A stretch of 64,000 nt of DNA from positions 434,001 through 498,000 of the forward strand of contig NC_090773.1 of the NCBI RefSeq assembly GCF_001761485.1. Reading direction: 5' to 3'. The notes under the pieces were generated by a model. It worked only from the letters and a program-made list of their open reading frames with translations. It had not been told where the DNA came from and searched no databases. The DNA is from Yarrowia lipolytica. Lineage: Eukaryota; Ascomycota; Dipodascomycetes; Dipodascales. Position numbers and translations under genes: made by a program. Positions 44,186 through 56,149 of this stretch are shown here, piece after piece; position 1 is the stretch's first letter; every line of letters begins with the position of its first letter.

Positions 44186-44958
44186 CGTGATGCGCTTCTG
44201 TTGTGTCTTGTTGTGTGGTGTGTAGAGTGGTGATCTGTGGCAATGGTTATAGTGGTTGGGACAGAGTGCTGACGTCAGCGGTGATAGAGTTTGGACAGTA
44301 GGCGATTTGCCACCATATCAAGTGTGGCGGATTTGGGCTGGTGAGAGCGGAATTTGCACTATCTTTGGGGAAAAGTTGGATATATTAGTTACTTCTTTTA
44401 AAAACCCGATCGGAGTACTGGAAGTCGAGTTATGGGAGAGTATTGAGGGTAGCAATGCTCAACTGTTGCCCTAAACAATACTGAGTTTAATTAGTTAGCT
44501 TTAGTTGGAGACAGAATCTTCAAAAAAGTTGTCCTAGACTGGAGCAATTTGATATTTGAGAGTCATAGCTGCTGATTGTTTCCTATTTTGATTATGTTTT
44601 TTTTTATATCTTCTTACTCAACAGTCATCTGGACCACTTGTGGCGCATAGCAATGATGTCCCTATTGTCATATTGAGCTAATGGGACCATTATCATCAGA
44701 TCTCCCTCGTAAAATGCGGTCGGTAAATACAATATAGAGACTTTGGTATATCAAAATGATTGTCTTTGTCAGCTTATTCTGATTGAGTCACTCGTTTCTC
44801 AATTTTTTGCTTCTTTCCAACGGAACCAATCTTCCACAAACCAAGCCCTTTCATCTTCTCACCTCATTTGCTGACTAATCAACATAAAGTTTTGATATTA
44901 TAACCTTAATCATATATCCCAGCGTAACCGGGGCAACGTAGATAAACAGAGGATCGGC
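44186..44958. other. Divergent promoter region, RPN10 and the borealin-like gene
   Basis: Spacer with AT-rich tracts and no supported ORF. A GGTGGCAAA proteasome-associated control element was not found as an exact match, but TTTGCCACC-like sequence (gatttgccaccata near 44305) is close; it reads GGTGGCAAA on the reverse strand, toward RPN10. Confidence 0.55.
44307..44315 (-). promoter_or_regulatory. PACE-like element upstream of RPN10
   Basis: On the reverse strand the sequence reads GGTGGCAAA, the proteasome-associated control element bound by Rpn4 in Saccharomyces, about 125 bases before the RPN10 start codon. The match and its position next to a proteasome gene are seen; Rpn4 control is inferred. 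Confidence 0.65.
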
Positions 44959-46033
44959 ATGACAACTTCACCAGCACACAGCACTCAACACACATCACCG
45001 ACATTTTCCACTTTCACTATGCCCACGGAAATGGACCAGTTTCCTAGCAACATGGCCCGCAAGCCGCTGACTGAGGTCCAGAAAAACGACCTCATTGAAA
45101 ACCTACAGCTCGAACGTGAGTATAGGGACTCCATTCAGAGGGCACAACATACAAACAGACTCGGTATTAACACAGTCACCAACAGAATCGAGCGACTCAA
45201 GTCGCAATATCAATTTGCTGCGCAGGCGGTTCGCGCCAAAATTGAAATCAGAAAGACCCGCGTGCCCAAACGGTACTGGAACAAGACTTTACGGGAGGTC
45301 CAAGCTCTGCAGGATGGAGCCCTCAAGGACAGAAAGCCAAACAAGTTGAATTTCGGCCAGGGATTCCACAACATTCCCAAGTTCACAATTCCCCATGAGT
45401 GAGTGTGGTTAGGAAAGGTGGAGAAGGTGGAGTTTTATGCGGATTGTCATTATACCTGGTTTTTTCTGACTTTGTCTGATTATGAAGATGTCAAATCAGA
45501 AGAAATTGGGAATAAATAAATGGGAAAGTCACTCAAGAAGGAGGAAGTTGATACCTACAGTGCTTCTACAAGCGGTTGACATGATATTTACACGTCTAGA
45601 GTTTCTGACATGTCAGTTTGTATGTATCACTACTCAGCTGCACAATCTGTCTACAGGTACAGTATTTGTACATTCAGCCAGTGCTTCCTCTGAACTCAAC
45701 TTGAGAAGTTGTTGTCTCCTCGTGACTTACGGCCATTCACTACATTAAATTAACTAACCCAGCATGACCACACCCATGGATTTGGACGCTCGGCTTAACA
45801 CAAAGTCGCCAATTCGATCCCCTGGCAAGTCGCTGCGTTCACCAATGCGACCGGCCACCTCGTCTCCTGTCAAAGTCAGACCTACTACTAAGCCAGCAGT
45901 GGGCCGAACTGGATCTACAGCTACCCAGTCAACAGCGTCCGCTAGAGCCAAGATCGAAAAGCCAGAACCGAGGACACGTGCTACTAGAAGTACGGCATTG
46001 AAGGCCAGACAAGCGATTAAGAATACTAGCTAA
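44959..46033 (+). CDS. NBL1: Borealin/Nbl1-like chromosomal passenger protein, spliced
   Basis: Exons 44959-45398 and 45763-46033 (364-base intron, GTGAGTGT to CTAACCCAG) encode 236 residues. Residues about 40-115 form one long helix (LIENLQLEREYRDSIQ through AAQAVRAKIEIRKTRVPKRYWNKTLREV), matching the Nbl1/borealin N-terminal pattern in which a helix ends in RLEIRxxRIPKxLRxxTLxEL. This helix binds survivin and INCENP in the chromosomal passenger complex, which positions Aurora B. The second exon is basic and Ser/Pro-rich (SPIRSPGKSLRSPMRP), like borealin tails. If the intron is retained, translation ends one codon after the splice site and gives a 147-residue helix-only form. Possible later starts at Met21, Met25 or Met32 cannot be excluded. 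Confidence 0.7.
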
Positions 46034-46845
46034 TTGGCAGAGTCAAAAATTGTCAGTATGAAGCCACTGACATATCGAATTTGTACGACAATAGACGGCA
46101 TTCACGGCGGAGCTTTGAGTATATGTCCTAGATTGTGAATCAGGAGGCTACTCTTGCTCACCATTGACAGTAATCGAGCTTGATGCTGGATAGTCCCTTT
46201 TGATGAATTACATACAATGGCTGTAGACAGTCATTCAGGAAGACTCCGCGGCAGAAGCATTGTCTGTAGTCATCAACGGGAAGAAGAATTCTAACGAGAC
46301 TGGGTACCAGGGGAATATATATGATGGAATGAATTATTAACAAGTAGAAGTTTAATGCAGTGCTGGGCTTCTAGTATCAACCAACAGAGGAGTCTTACGC
46401 CACGGTAGGGTGGATAGTAAGAATGTCCCTAGAAAGACAATGAGAAAATTGCCTGGTGATAGTTAAATACCAGAACCTCAATACATATGTGTCCAGTCAT
46501 ATTCATAGTCCGATTATTTATTCCCATTTACTTCAATCAGATTTGAGGGAATTCTTCTGCAAGCGTTTACTTATAGGTGCATTTGCAAACTCACAGAAAG
46601 ATATTCTGACTTGAAAAACAAGTACAAGTACACTAAAATAAGAGCTACAAGTACAAGAGCCTTTTTCTCTCCCCCACATTTATCATACACTTTTCAATCT
46701 GCTTCATTATGGAATATTACCGCCCTTTCAAACCAGATTACATCACGTAAACAAATAATACTTAGCGTCTAACAAATTTACTTTAGATCACGTGACGTTT
46801 GTAGCTACAATCGCGGAGGTTAAAATAACCAGTTTTTCAGCAATT
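46034..46845. other. Intergenic before the tRNA pair
   Basis: AT-rich spacer with a run of GTACAAGTA-type words near 46618-46655 and a CACGTGAC near 46791. No gene or further RNA was seen. Confidence 0.6.
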
Positions 46846-46928
46846 GCCTGGCTAGCTCAATCGGTAGAGCGTGAGACTCTTATTAGTAAGTAATCTCAAG
46901 GCTGTGGGTTCAAGCCCCACGTCGGGCT
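46846..46928 (+). tRNA. tRNA-Lys (anticodon CTT) with a 10-base intron
   Basis: The cloverleaf has acceptor GCCTGGC with GTCGGGC, D arm GCTC/GAGC, anticodon stem TGAGA/TCTCA and T arm GTGGG/CCCAC around TTCAAGC. Anticodon CTT is at 46879-46881. The intron at 46883-46892 sits after position 37 and contains AAG, able to pair with the anticodon. There is no T run after the gene; the next tRNA begins 15 bases on. Confidence 0.95.
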
Positions 46929-46943
46929 ATTAACGCTACCATT

Positions 46944-47024
46944 TCCGATATAGTGTAGGGGCTATCACATCACGCTCTCATAATGAGAACCGTGGAGACC
47001 GGGGTTCGATTCCCCGTATCGGAG
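46944..47024 (+). tRNA. tRNA-Glu (anticodon CTC) with a 9-base intron
   Basis: The sequence is nearly identical to the yeast tRNA-Glu body: acceptor TCCGATA with TATCGGA, D arm, anticodon stem TCACG/CGTGG and T arm CGGGG/CCCCG around TTCGATT. Anticodon CTC is at 46977-46979. The 9-base intron (46981-46989, TAATGAGAA) holds GAG, complementary to the anticodon. A T5 run at about 47045-47049 is the first good Pol III terminator after the tRNA-Lys gene as well. Confidence 0.95.
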
Positions 47025-47445
47025 TTCAGAGTCTCTTGCGATTCTTTTTCTCCAGCTTTTTGCTCCAGCACTTTTTGCTCTAGTGTTGCTTGTCTGGTCG
47101 ATTGCTATATTTTGCGTCAAGTTTCAATTTTTATTTTATTTATAATAACATAAAATTTAAGTTGTCAAGTAACAGTAACTTTACTTAGATTTGTCAAGTA
47201 AAATTTACATGGCAAGAGATACGACTCAATCTCTACTAAAAGCCCTCAGATCAGAGTGATATCTAAAAGCCTAGGATATATAACGTTTGTTGACATGATA
47301 ATATCTCCTTGTACTTCATAGCTCACACAAATCACGTTATTTACAAGACACCCCTTATCCACTGACAAACTCAAAATATACACCTACATGCATATCATCA
47401 ACCTTAGAGGCACTGGTAACACATTCGACAGGCATCTACAACAAG
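47025..47445. other. Spacer between tRNA-Glu and TEL1
   Basis: AT-rich spacer that must contain the TEL1 promoter. Nothing further was recognised. Confidence 0.6.
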
Positions 47446-50400
47446 ATGGAGGGTCTAGCTGTGGTTATAAGTGAGTATTTCCGGCGCACTTTTTTCTACC
47501 AACATTAACACAGCCCGGGTGCAGTCGACCAAGGTCAAGGAGCGAGAGGAGGGGCTCAAACAGCTCGAAAAAACGGTGAATCGGAATGATTTCGCCCAAA
47601 AGGCCACGGATAAAGACCTGAGCATGGTGATCCGGGGCGTGTGCGACAGTATATCACGTGATATCGCATCCTCCGCGGTGACAGGCAAGCGACACACGAC
47701 TCAAATGTCGATTTTCAAGACGATAGCAAGGGGACATGGACGGTTCAAGGCTAGGAGTAGTCGCCAGTTCATTGTCTCGACAGTATGTGAACTCTTACTG
47801 GCCCGGCACAAAGACAGAGGCTCTCAGCTGATTGTGGCCAGTAATCTCCGTCTGGTTCTGAGCCACAAACCGCACCTGGAGCATCTGTTATGGGATCATT
47901 ACAGACGCTCTGTTGCATGTCTCTGTCGTGAATTGAGCGCACTGTGTGTCAACAGTATGGAAGAGAGTGGTCTGGAAATGCTGATTCAGGAACTCTTACT
48001 GTGCCTGGACCTGCTTACTAAACCAAAATACGTGGGAATGGCTGAATTGAAGCATGACCTATGGAACTGCATCGATTCCATGCTCTACAAGTACAAAGAA
48101 GTGTCTGAGATGCACGTGTTAATTCTATCGATTTCGGTCTCTTTATTTCAGGTTGTTTTTGGCAGTGACTACGAAATTTGCCACGAAATGGTTCCTTCTA
48201 TTTTCGCCATTGGAACAAAGCTTTTCACGTCGAAAAGCAAAGCCGTGAGAGAAATTTCGTTACGATTCCTGCTAAAAATGGAGATCTATCTGGCATCTAT
48301 CTTTGGAAAAACCTGCCCTGTTCCCTTGGACCAAGATAGACTTAATCAGATCGAAGACCACATGGTGGAGTTGTTACAGGTGCTGAAAAACGAGTACAAT
48401 AGCAGCTCTTTGCAAGACAATGATGTGGTGTTTGAAGACGAGATTGTGCTTGTCAACAGCAAAAAGACGATGCAATTTCTCATTTGTAAATTGATAGCCA
48501 TGTTGGAGTATGTCTTGTCCTATACTCTGACGGATGGAAACGTCAAGCAAGAGGAAGATTTGCATGGTGAGTAAAACGATAGTGATTTGTGTCAAGCATG
48601 TGACAATCACGTGATAAGCACGTGACAGTGGTTTATATGAACTAACCCAGCGCCCCGAAGAAGAACCGAGAGCGACTTATTGGACTTTAATGGTGAGTAT
48701 GAGATGATTGAAGATGAGACAGCACATGGCAGCACATGATACTGAGAATGAGTGTTGTTCACTAACTCAGGACCCCGAAAAAAACCGCGAGTATCCATCT
48801 CCCCCGAAACACCCACTCTCAATGCCATCTCTGCACAAATCCAGGCATTCCAGGCCTCCAAACCCATCTCCGAGGTCGACAAACCTCTTGCATCGCTTCT
48901 TTCTTCAATATCTGGGTCACTGGACAAAACTACACGATGGAAATTCTTTTCAGCAGCCAAACTACTCGCTCAAAGTCCACCTCTGAGCCCAAAGAACGCT
49001 CATGACGTGGTTTTCCTGACCAAATGGTGGACTGAAGGTGTTGCAAAGCTGCGAACGAGATCCGAAGACTCTGCTTGTGTGCTTCTCACTACCATCCTAA
49101 GACAACATAGCTCAGCTCTTGATCCCAAGCTGGTAGTGAGTCTAGCTTCCAATGCCGAGAGTAAGGGGCCACTCAAGTACTCTAATGTCAGTCTGGAGTT
49201 CGTCACCTGTGCTTCTCAGTTTTTGATTAGTCATAAGGCGTGCTCTCAGAGTCAGTGGTCCGACTGGTTGTTTGTGGTATTGGCTTCGGAACAGATTGGT
49301 GCAACAAGCTCAAAAATGATGCTGGACACTGCTGGGTTGCTGCTGGCGTCAGTGGGATGCCTAATCAGGATGATTGAAACACCCCAGAACACTCTGGAGA
49401 CTACCACCAGCTCTATCATGTGGAAGACAGACTTCAAAACCACCTCCAGTACCTCTGGTGACATTGAATTGACAGAGTGCATGCCTTCCATCACGATCAG
49501 AGACCTCAAGAGCGGCTTTCAAAACTACCTGAACGAATTAGGAGATTGGTGTGAGAGTGCAAGTATAGATGTCAATGTGGTTCTACCTTCCACCGTATTT
49601 GCTCTTGTGGTCTGTGCTGTTCTAGACCGACAAGGCACTCCTGTGGGCTTGAATAGTCGTATTTCGGACTTTCTGGCAGTGGTTACTAAACGTGTCGAAG
49701 GTGGGTCGTGTGACAGTCACGTTTTCTTTGAAGCCATCACTTTGATCAACCGTCTGAGACACTACAATCTCCTCGGCGACTCTCTTTGCATTTTGTGGGA
49801 TTCGTTCATAAATGGAATTGAGAAGTTATTGAACGTGAGTCAAGTGACCGAAAACGAGTTTGACCCCGATTCTCCTTCTGGAAAGAATATCATGCCTGAT
49901 TTACGTCTTTCGTTGCTGTTGAGAGGGCCTCTTAAATCTGAACCCTTTCTATTAGCGATCTTCCCGTCTGACATCAAACAGTACGCTTCTTGCGACCCCG
50001 GTAAACGTCTCCCAGAGCTTTTTAGATACGTTGGTCAAACTCTGCTATCTTCATACCTCTGGGACTGTTCTCCTTTGGCCAAACAACTTGTCGTCGACTT
50101 GTTGGACGTATACTTCAAAAGCGGCATGACAGAATCGTCAGATGCTGATGATCTGCAACGCTGGGTGTCCCGAGACAAGTTTCTCGTGGGTCCACAGCTG
50201 CTCTACGGCCTGATGCAGGTCTCCACGCCTTCAGAATATCTCAACTTGTACTCCAGCGTGGCAATTTGTGCTGCTGAACGAGTCTCTTCACAAGACTCGT
50301 ACCATTGCATGGATGCGACACTGACTCGCATGTCCTCGGCCAAATCCAAATCACGACTTGTGGTCGAGGAAATGATCGTGGCTCTTCTTAGTGTCCACAG

Positions 50401-53400
50401 AGAGTGCCTGAGCCTGTTACCGGTGGTTATCGAGCGAGTGAAAACGGATATGCTGCGTCAGAAACTCGACACAGACTCTGAATCTCTGGTGCGGTTCTGC
50501 AAGCAGACTGGAACTGATTCTATTCTTGATAAAATCCTTTCCGTCAAGGTAGGTTCTTGTGTTTTTGAAGAGGAAGGGCATTTCTCCACCCAACAGCTCT
50601 TATGCAGCGAAGATTCACTCCAATGGAATACCCAGGGACCTCCTTTGGACATTCTGAGTCGCACATGGCCTGATTATTCTCCTTGCACACTTCTGATGTT
50701 AGTAAGAGGACTACTTAATTTGATGCTGAAGCCAAGAGTGTCGTTTGAAGTTCCGTTACGCTTGGTTCAGCTCAAGTATGTGCTCTGTCTGTTTCCCAAG
50801 AGAGATCTCTGCTCTCCGGATAACTACGTGCTTCAACAGATGGTTTCTTGTCTCATTTCATTCCTGTCTCATTCTACAGTTGGAGCCAGTGTCAGGCATC
50901 TGTTAAGTGAACTGTTTGAGGTCATCAAACTACCCCATCTGGAAGGATACATTGCCGATCTCGGAGAACAGTCGTTCTTTGGAGCAGACGTGTCTCAGTT
51001 GCTGTATCTACTTCACCCCTCAGAACCCCATCTTTGTAAATACATTGAGTGGGTGAACAGCGGCTTTTCCGATCCAGAGGCGTTCCTATCTGTTTTCCTT
51101 CATACAGAAATTAGCGACAAACTTAAAGCTACTCTTCTCAAAAGCCTTGACTTTGGAGTAACCAATATGACACTCCTGGGTCTCATGGACATTGTGTGCA
51201 CTAAGGAAACAGTCTCCTTTATCAAACGAGCCTCGAAGCTGTATTCTTTCGACTGGGAGGAGTCTAGGGTGCTCAGTCTGCTTCTTGGAAGAGGGTACTT
51301 GCTGTTTGGAGAATCTAGCAATAGTGCACCAAAAACCAACACTGAAACCTCATTCTGGAATGCACTCACGAGCGAGTTCCTGACTCTTTTGCGCGGGTCA
51401 GACTTTACAGCCAAATTTGCTGTTGAGGTTTGTCTCTCAAAAATCGTAACCAAAGTACAAGTGCAGGTTCCGGCAGAATTACAGCATGTGTTTGACTCTG
51501 GAGTGCTGGAGTACACTCATACCGACGAGCCAACTACAGGATGGGTTCAAAAAACGACTCTCGAGTTACTGGGCTTACTAGGAGGTGACTTTGAACTACT
51601 TATTCCTCTAGTCAGGACCCTGTCCAGCACGTCTCCCCTTCTCCCGTTTATTTTCAAATGGACGTGTTTGGAGTACTGTCGACAAGGCGAGCCTTCCTAT
51701 CTGTCCCAGATCCTGTCTCAAAACAGCTCTCTGGTGGTCATCGAGACCTTTTTTTTCGTCAACTCGTTCACTGCTCACCGAACACTCAACTGGCAGCCCG
51801 AAATAGTCAACTCAGCACTCACTCTGCATCTCTACACCGAGGCTCTCTACTTTCTTGAGGCTGACAAGGCGTGCTGGGCGAGCCAGGAGATCCAACCTAG
51901 CTACTACGACATCTACCAGAACATCGACGATCCGGACTTGTTCTACGGGTTGAAGTTTACGCCGTGTCTTGAGTCGGCACTTAAACAGCTCAACCACGAG
52001 AACCAGAATCTCACCTGCTTCGAGTACGAGTCGGGGTTGTTTGATTGGAGTGTGGAGACGGGAGGTGGTGAAAGTAAGACGGACATTCTTTCACACCTAA
52101 GCACATCCGGAATGAACGGCCTCGCGTATACGATCAACTCTGATGACGTGTACCGGTGGAAGTTGGGCTTGCTGGAAGACCCCATTCTGGAAACAGGTAC
52201 AGATGACCAGACGGTGCTGTCTCAACTGAGGAGTATTGTGGTGGATGAGAAACCTGTCCTGAAGAGTACCCTGTCCGACAAGTATCTTGGCATGCAATAC
52301 TTACTCTATCAGATGCAACTGGACGCGAACTCGGACTATCTGGATCGAATCCAGCCTCCCGACGGAGTCCTAGACATTCTACAGTTTTGTGCTTCAGCCT
52401 GGAGAACCATCAAGACTGAGACAGCCTCCTACAATGGTATTTTAACACTGTCAAAGCTTGGAGCTGTCAGCAGAGAACTCAACAATGCGCAAATTTCAAA
52501 GAACTGCGCTGTTTCTTTACAGGAACTGTCCAGAACTGCGTCTCACATTTCCGGAAACGTTTGCGCCATTTCCATCGCCTCTTGTCTATGGTCCGAGGCT
52601 GCTGTGAGTCGAACGACACCCGTGGAAATGCTCAAACGCATGCTTGGATCGATAAATCCCGGCCAGTCACCTGTATTAGCTTCTCAGTTCTGCCAGGCGA
52701 CCGTCCTACTCACCGACTGGTCTTCGCAAGCACGTATGATGTCTCCCGAGAAGATTCATCGTCTTTACATTGCCGGAGCAAGTGAGTACATGGCCCTGAT
52801 TCCGGCCGGCAACCCGAAAACACGCATGTTTCACGTGTTTGCAAAGTTCTGTGAGACCCAGCTGCACTCGCAAAACTACGACGAGCAGATTCACAACGCT
52901 GTTATGGACATTGAACGTCTGGAGGGTGAATTGGCGAACCTGTCGCGAATATCAATGACCAGGGAGATTAAACACGCGCAAAGAATCTCAAGGAAGTCGC
53001 TGGATCGTGCCAAGGAATCGAAACTTAACTACGAGAGACTCAAGGCTATGTTCCTTGACTCGGCAGTGCAATTCTACCTTCTTTCGTGTGCTGTCCGAGA
53101 CTCTGAATACCATGAAGATGTGACTCGGCTGATTTCGCTCTGGTTTGGCAATTCGCACGTGAACTTTGTCAATGAACGTATGCAGGACTACGCCCTGATT
53201 CCGTCGTTCAAACTGGCTCCTCTCATCAACCAGCTGTCTTCCAAGCTTTCTTACGAGCCCAACAACTACTTTCAGACGCTTCTCCTAGACCTAGTGTCTG
53301 CCACATGCAAAGCTCACCCATTCCACTGTCTCTATCAAATTTCATCCCTCATGCGCACCGACGCGTCTCCCCAGACTGAGAGACGCATCCAGGCCGCAGT

Positions 53401-54676
53401 CAAGGTGTGGAACACCGTTAAAACGCAGGAGAAGACAATTTGCCGAGCCATGGAGATTTTCACTGACAAATGCGTGGAGCTGGCAAACGCCGAATGGCCT
53501 GGTAAGGGTCAAAAGGCGTCTATCAATCAATTTCCAAACGGCTCATGGTGGCAGAATGGTCTTAGGAAGCTCAATATACCCCCTCCCACTGCTCAGATTC
53601 CGCTATCTCTCGATTACACCGACATACCGTCAATGAACAAGGTGCTCGCGCAGGTGATCAAAGCAGGTGGTATTTCGCACCCTAAAATCATGGACTTCCA
53701 ACTCTCTGACGGCTCAGTGTCCAAGGCGCTTCTCAAGGGAGGCAAAGACGATATGCGACAGGACGCTATCATGGAGCAGGTGTTTTGCAGAGTCAACCAG
53801 TACTTTTTGGGCGACCCCGAGACCCGCAAACGTGGCCTGTCTATCAGAACGTACAATGTGGTACCCATGGGTCCTCGAGCAGGCATGATTGAGTTTGTGG
53901 CCAACACGGAGTCTCTCCAGGCAGCTCTGGTGCCTTTACACGAAAAAGACGACTGGGATTACCTTACCGGACGGACCAAAATGAGTGCGGTAGCCAAGGA
54001 GAGCAACAGTCGACGGGTCGAGGTACTGGAGGAAATCTACACGCACGTGACGCCTGTAATGAGCCAATACTTTTTTCAGAACTTTCGTTCGTCCGCCCAG
54101 GCCTGGTTCAAAGCCCGTACCAACTATGTGCGTTCAGCAGCTGCTTCTTCCATGCTTGGTTACATTCTTGGTATTGGAGATCGACATTGTAACAACATTA
54201 TGATTGATTACAAGACAGGTCAATTGGTGCATATCGACTTGGGTATTTCGTTTGACCAGGGCAAGAACCTGACTGTGCCTGAAAAGGTGCCCTTTCGACT
54301 CACAAGAGACATGGTTGATGCCATGGGTAGTGTGGGAGTCGATGGGCCATTTAGGCGCTGCTGTGAATTGTCCCTGGGTCTGTTCCGAGAACAGCAGGAT
54401 AACATTCTATCGATTCTCAACGTGCTTCGTTACGATCCGTTGTATTCGTGGACAATGTCCCCCAAGAAAAAACAAACAAGAAGCTCTTCGGGATCAGACT
54501 TGTCTGATATCAAGTTGGAGGAGTCCAACGTGACGGCAGACATGTGTCTGAGCGGTGTAAAGGGGAAGCTCGCAGTGAGATTGAGCACGGAGGCCGTGGT
54601 GAGAGAGCTGATTGGGGAGGCGGTGAGCGTGGAGAATCTGGCTGTGATTTTTCACGGGTGGACGCCGTTCTACTGA
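47446..54676 (+). CDS. TEL1: ATM-family checkpoint kinase Tel1, four exons
   Basis: Exons are 47446-47470, 47514-48566, 48651-48692 and 48771-54676; all joins keep frame and the product has 2341 residues. Introns start GTGAGT and end TTAACACAG, CTAACCCAG and CTAACTCAG. The N-terminal TAN motif (TRVQSTKVKEREEGLKQLEK, residues 9-28) spans the first join. A long HEAT-type region follows, then a FAT region (for example IPSFKLAPLINQLSSKL) and the PI3K-like kinase domain with GIGDRHCNNIMI (Asp2177) and HIDLGISFDQG (Asp2196). KVPFRLTRDMVDAMGSVGVDGPFRRCCE is typical of ATM/Tel1 rather than Mec1 or Tor. The FATC tail ends HGWTPFY. The kinase signals double-strand breaks and supports telomere length. 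Exon 3 is a 42-base microexon encoding a basic stretch. Confidence 0.95.
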
Positions 54677-55459
54677 GTTCTCAGAGGCGAATTCAGGCGA
54701 ATCCTCACTCAGGACACAATGAGAATGTACAACACTTCAGCTTGAGTACGTACTTGACCTATGGCTACTGTCCACTGTCCTACTTGAACAGTGTCGCTCA
54801 CTACTTGTAGCATGTCGGAGTTGACACAGGGACATATTTGTATATAAATAACATGACATTGATGCATTAAATGTACAACGAGAGATGGTTCGGCTGTGAA
54901 ATGCTTGTACTCAACAGAACCAGGCAGGCTAAATGAAGTTCGAAGGTAGAGTATCACAGAGATGATAGATGGAAGAAGTATGTGCTTGTTCATAAAGACA
55001 CAGGCTCTACACAGATGGTTTCAACTTTGGAACCCCAGAATGTAGCCTAGCTAGACGTACAATAGCATCAACAGTTGCATTACGATGTACTGTATGTACT
55101 GAGGGTAGAACTCCATGAATGGCCAATAAGTTACAATGTAGAGTTCAAAATTCGACTGAAGTAAGCAAGACAATATAACCTATCACAAAGAACCCATCAA
55201 ATCAACAGAGAGACTTATGGATCACTGGAAGGAGCAGCAGAGTCAAACTCGTTAACATTGTCTCCACAAGACTATCATCTGTCTCAGGGACCCATTCACT
55301 AGACCCTCAGATCGTTTTCGTTTCATAACTTGACTATATACACTTTATTTTAGTTGTTGGTAGGCTCGGGAGCATGTGAGTATGTTAATGTTCAAAAGCC
55401 TGGGTCCAGATAAATTCGCCAGGCTCATGACCTAGTGAAATCATTAGCTGCTCTCATGC
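54677..55459. other. Convergent intergenic stretch
   Basis: Spacer between the TEL1 and RSM25 stop codons, rich in TACTGTA/TACTTGTA words. A GTGAGTATG near 55376 looks like a donor site but has no acceptor. No gene was seen. Confidence 0.6.
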
Positions 55460-56149
55460 TTACTTGGCACCCATATCCAACGTCATCTCCACGGCCTTCT
55501 CCTTCCAATCCTCAATTCGCTTCTGCTCATGGAACAGGTTTCGCTCCACCGACGAGGTAGAGAAGCAGGCTCCAAACATATCAGCCTCCTCGGCGGCAGT
55601 GACGTTCTGCACATCTTCAGCCATTCGCAGCTTGTAAAACTCGAATCGAGCCTTGTCGTAGGCCTCCAGAAGAGCCTTCTGGTCGTGGGTCTTCTTCTCA
55701 CCCAGAAGATAAATGGTTCGCTGAACCACAGACTCACCGTCGAGCTTCTTGTTGGCCTGGTACATCTTGGACCAGTCCTGGGTCACGTGATCGTCACCGC
55801 TGTTCTCCACAATCAGCTTGGGTCGCGCCAGCTCCCAGGGATGCTGCTTGTAGAAAATCTCTCGGATCTCATCCTCCATGAACTTGAGGTGCACGGGCTC
55901 ATACAGATGCCGGGTTCGCACCCGCACCGGCTTGGACCGCGTCTTGATAAACTCGTTGAGCTTTTCAGACTCCCGCTGGGCGATTCGGGCCAGCTTCTCA
56001 AAATGGGGTTTGTGCTGGTAGACAGTGGTGGGCATGTTGGCAGCCATGGCCCGGTACCAGATGGGCTCGTGGGAGAGCATGCCGGAGGCAATTCGGCCAC
56101 TGGTAATATGCACAATATCCACGGCGGCGGTCTTGATTCGTTGCGACAT
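55460..56149 (-). CDS. RSM25: Mitochondrial small-subunit ribosomal protein mS23 (Rsm25)
   Basis: The 229-residue protein belongs to the fungal mitochondrial 37S subunit. It shares with S. cerevisiae Rsm25 the start (KTAAVDIVHITSGRIASGML vs NAVNVLQRTSAYLKSGLL), the block EIREIFYKQHPWELARPKLIVEN, then DWSKMYQANKKLDGESVVQRTIYL and AYDKARFEFYKLRMAED. Length compares with 264 in yeast, the difference being a shorter C-terminus. The start codon at 56149 directly precedes the conserved first helix, so no intron is needed. Confidence 0.95.
   Translation of the reverse strand: MSQRIKTAAVDIVHITSGRIASGMLSHEPIWYRAMAANMPTTVYQHKPHFEKLARIAQRESEKLNEFIKTRSKPVRVRTRHLYEPVHLKFMEDEIREIFYKQHPWELARPKLIVENSGDDHVTQDWSKMYQANKKLDGESVVQRTIYLLGEKKTHDQKALLEAYDKARFEFYKLRMAEDVQNVTAAEEADMFGACFSTSSVERNLFHEQKRIEDWKEKAVEMTLDMGAK

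Noticed and set aside
44959-45402. Borealin-like exon 1 read alone as a complete 147-residue gene
   Set aside because: Its stop lies exactly on a consensus donor and an in-phase acceptor plus a conserved-type basic tail follow, so the two-exon model is preferred; the short form is kept as a possible isoform.
55370-55385. Donor-like ATGTGAGTATG that could split a start codon
   Set aside because: No CTAAC-AG acceptor or downstream coding frame on this strand; the next gene is RSM25 on the other strand.
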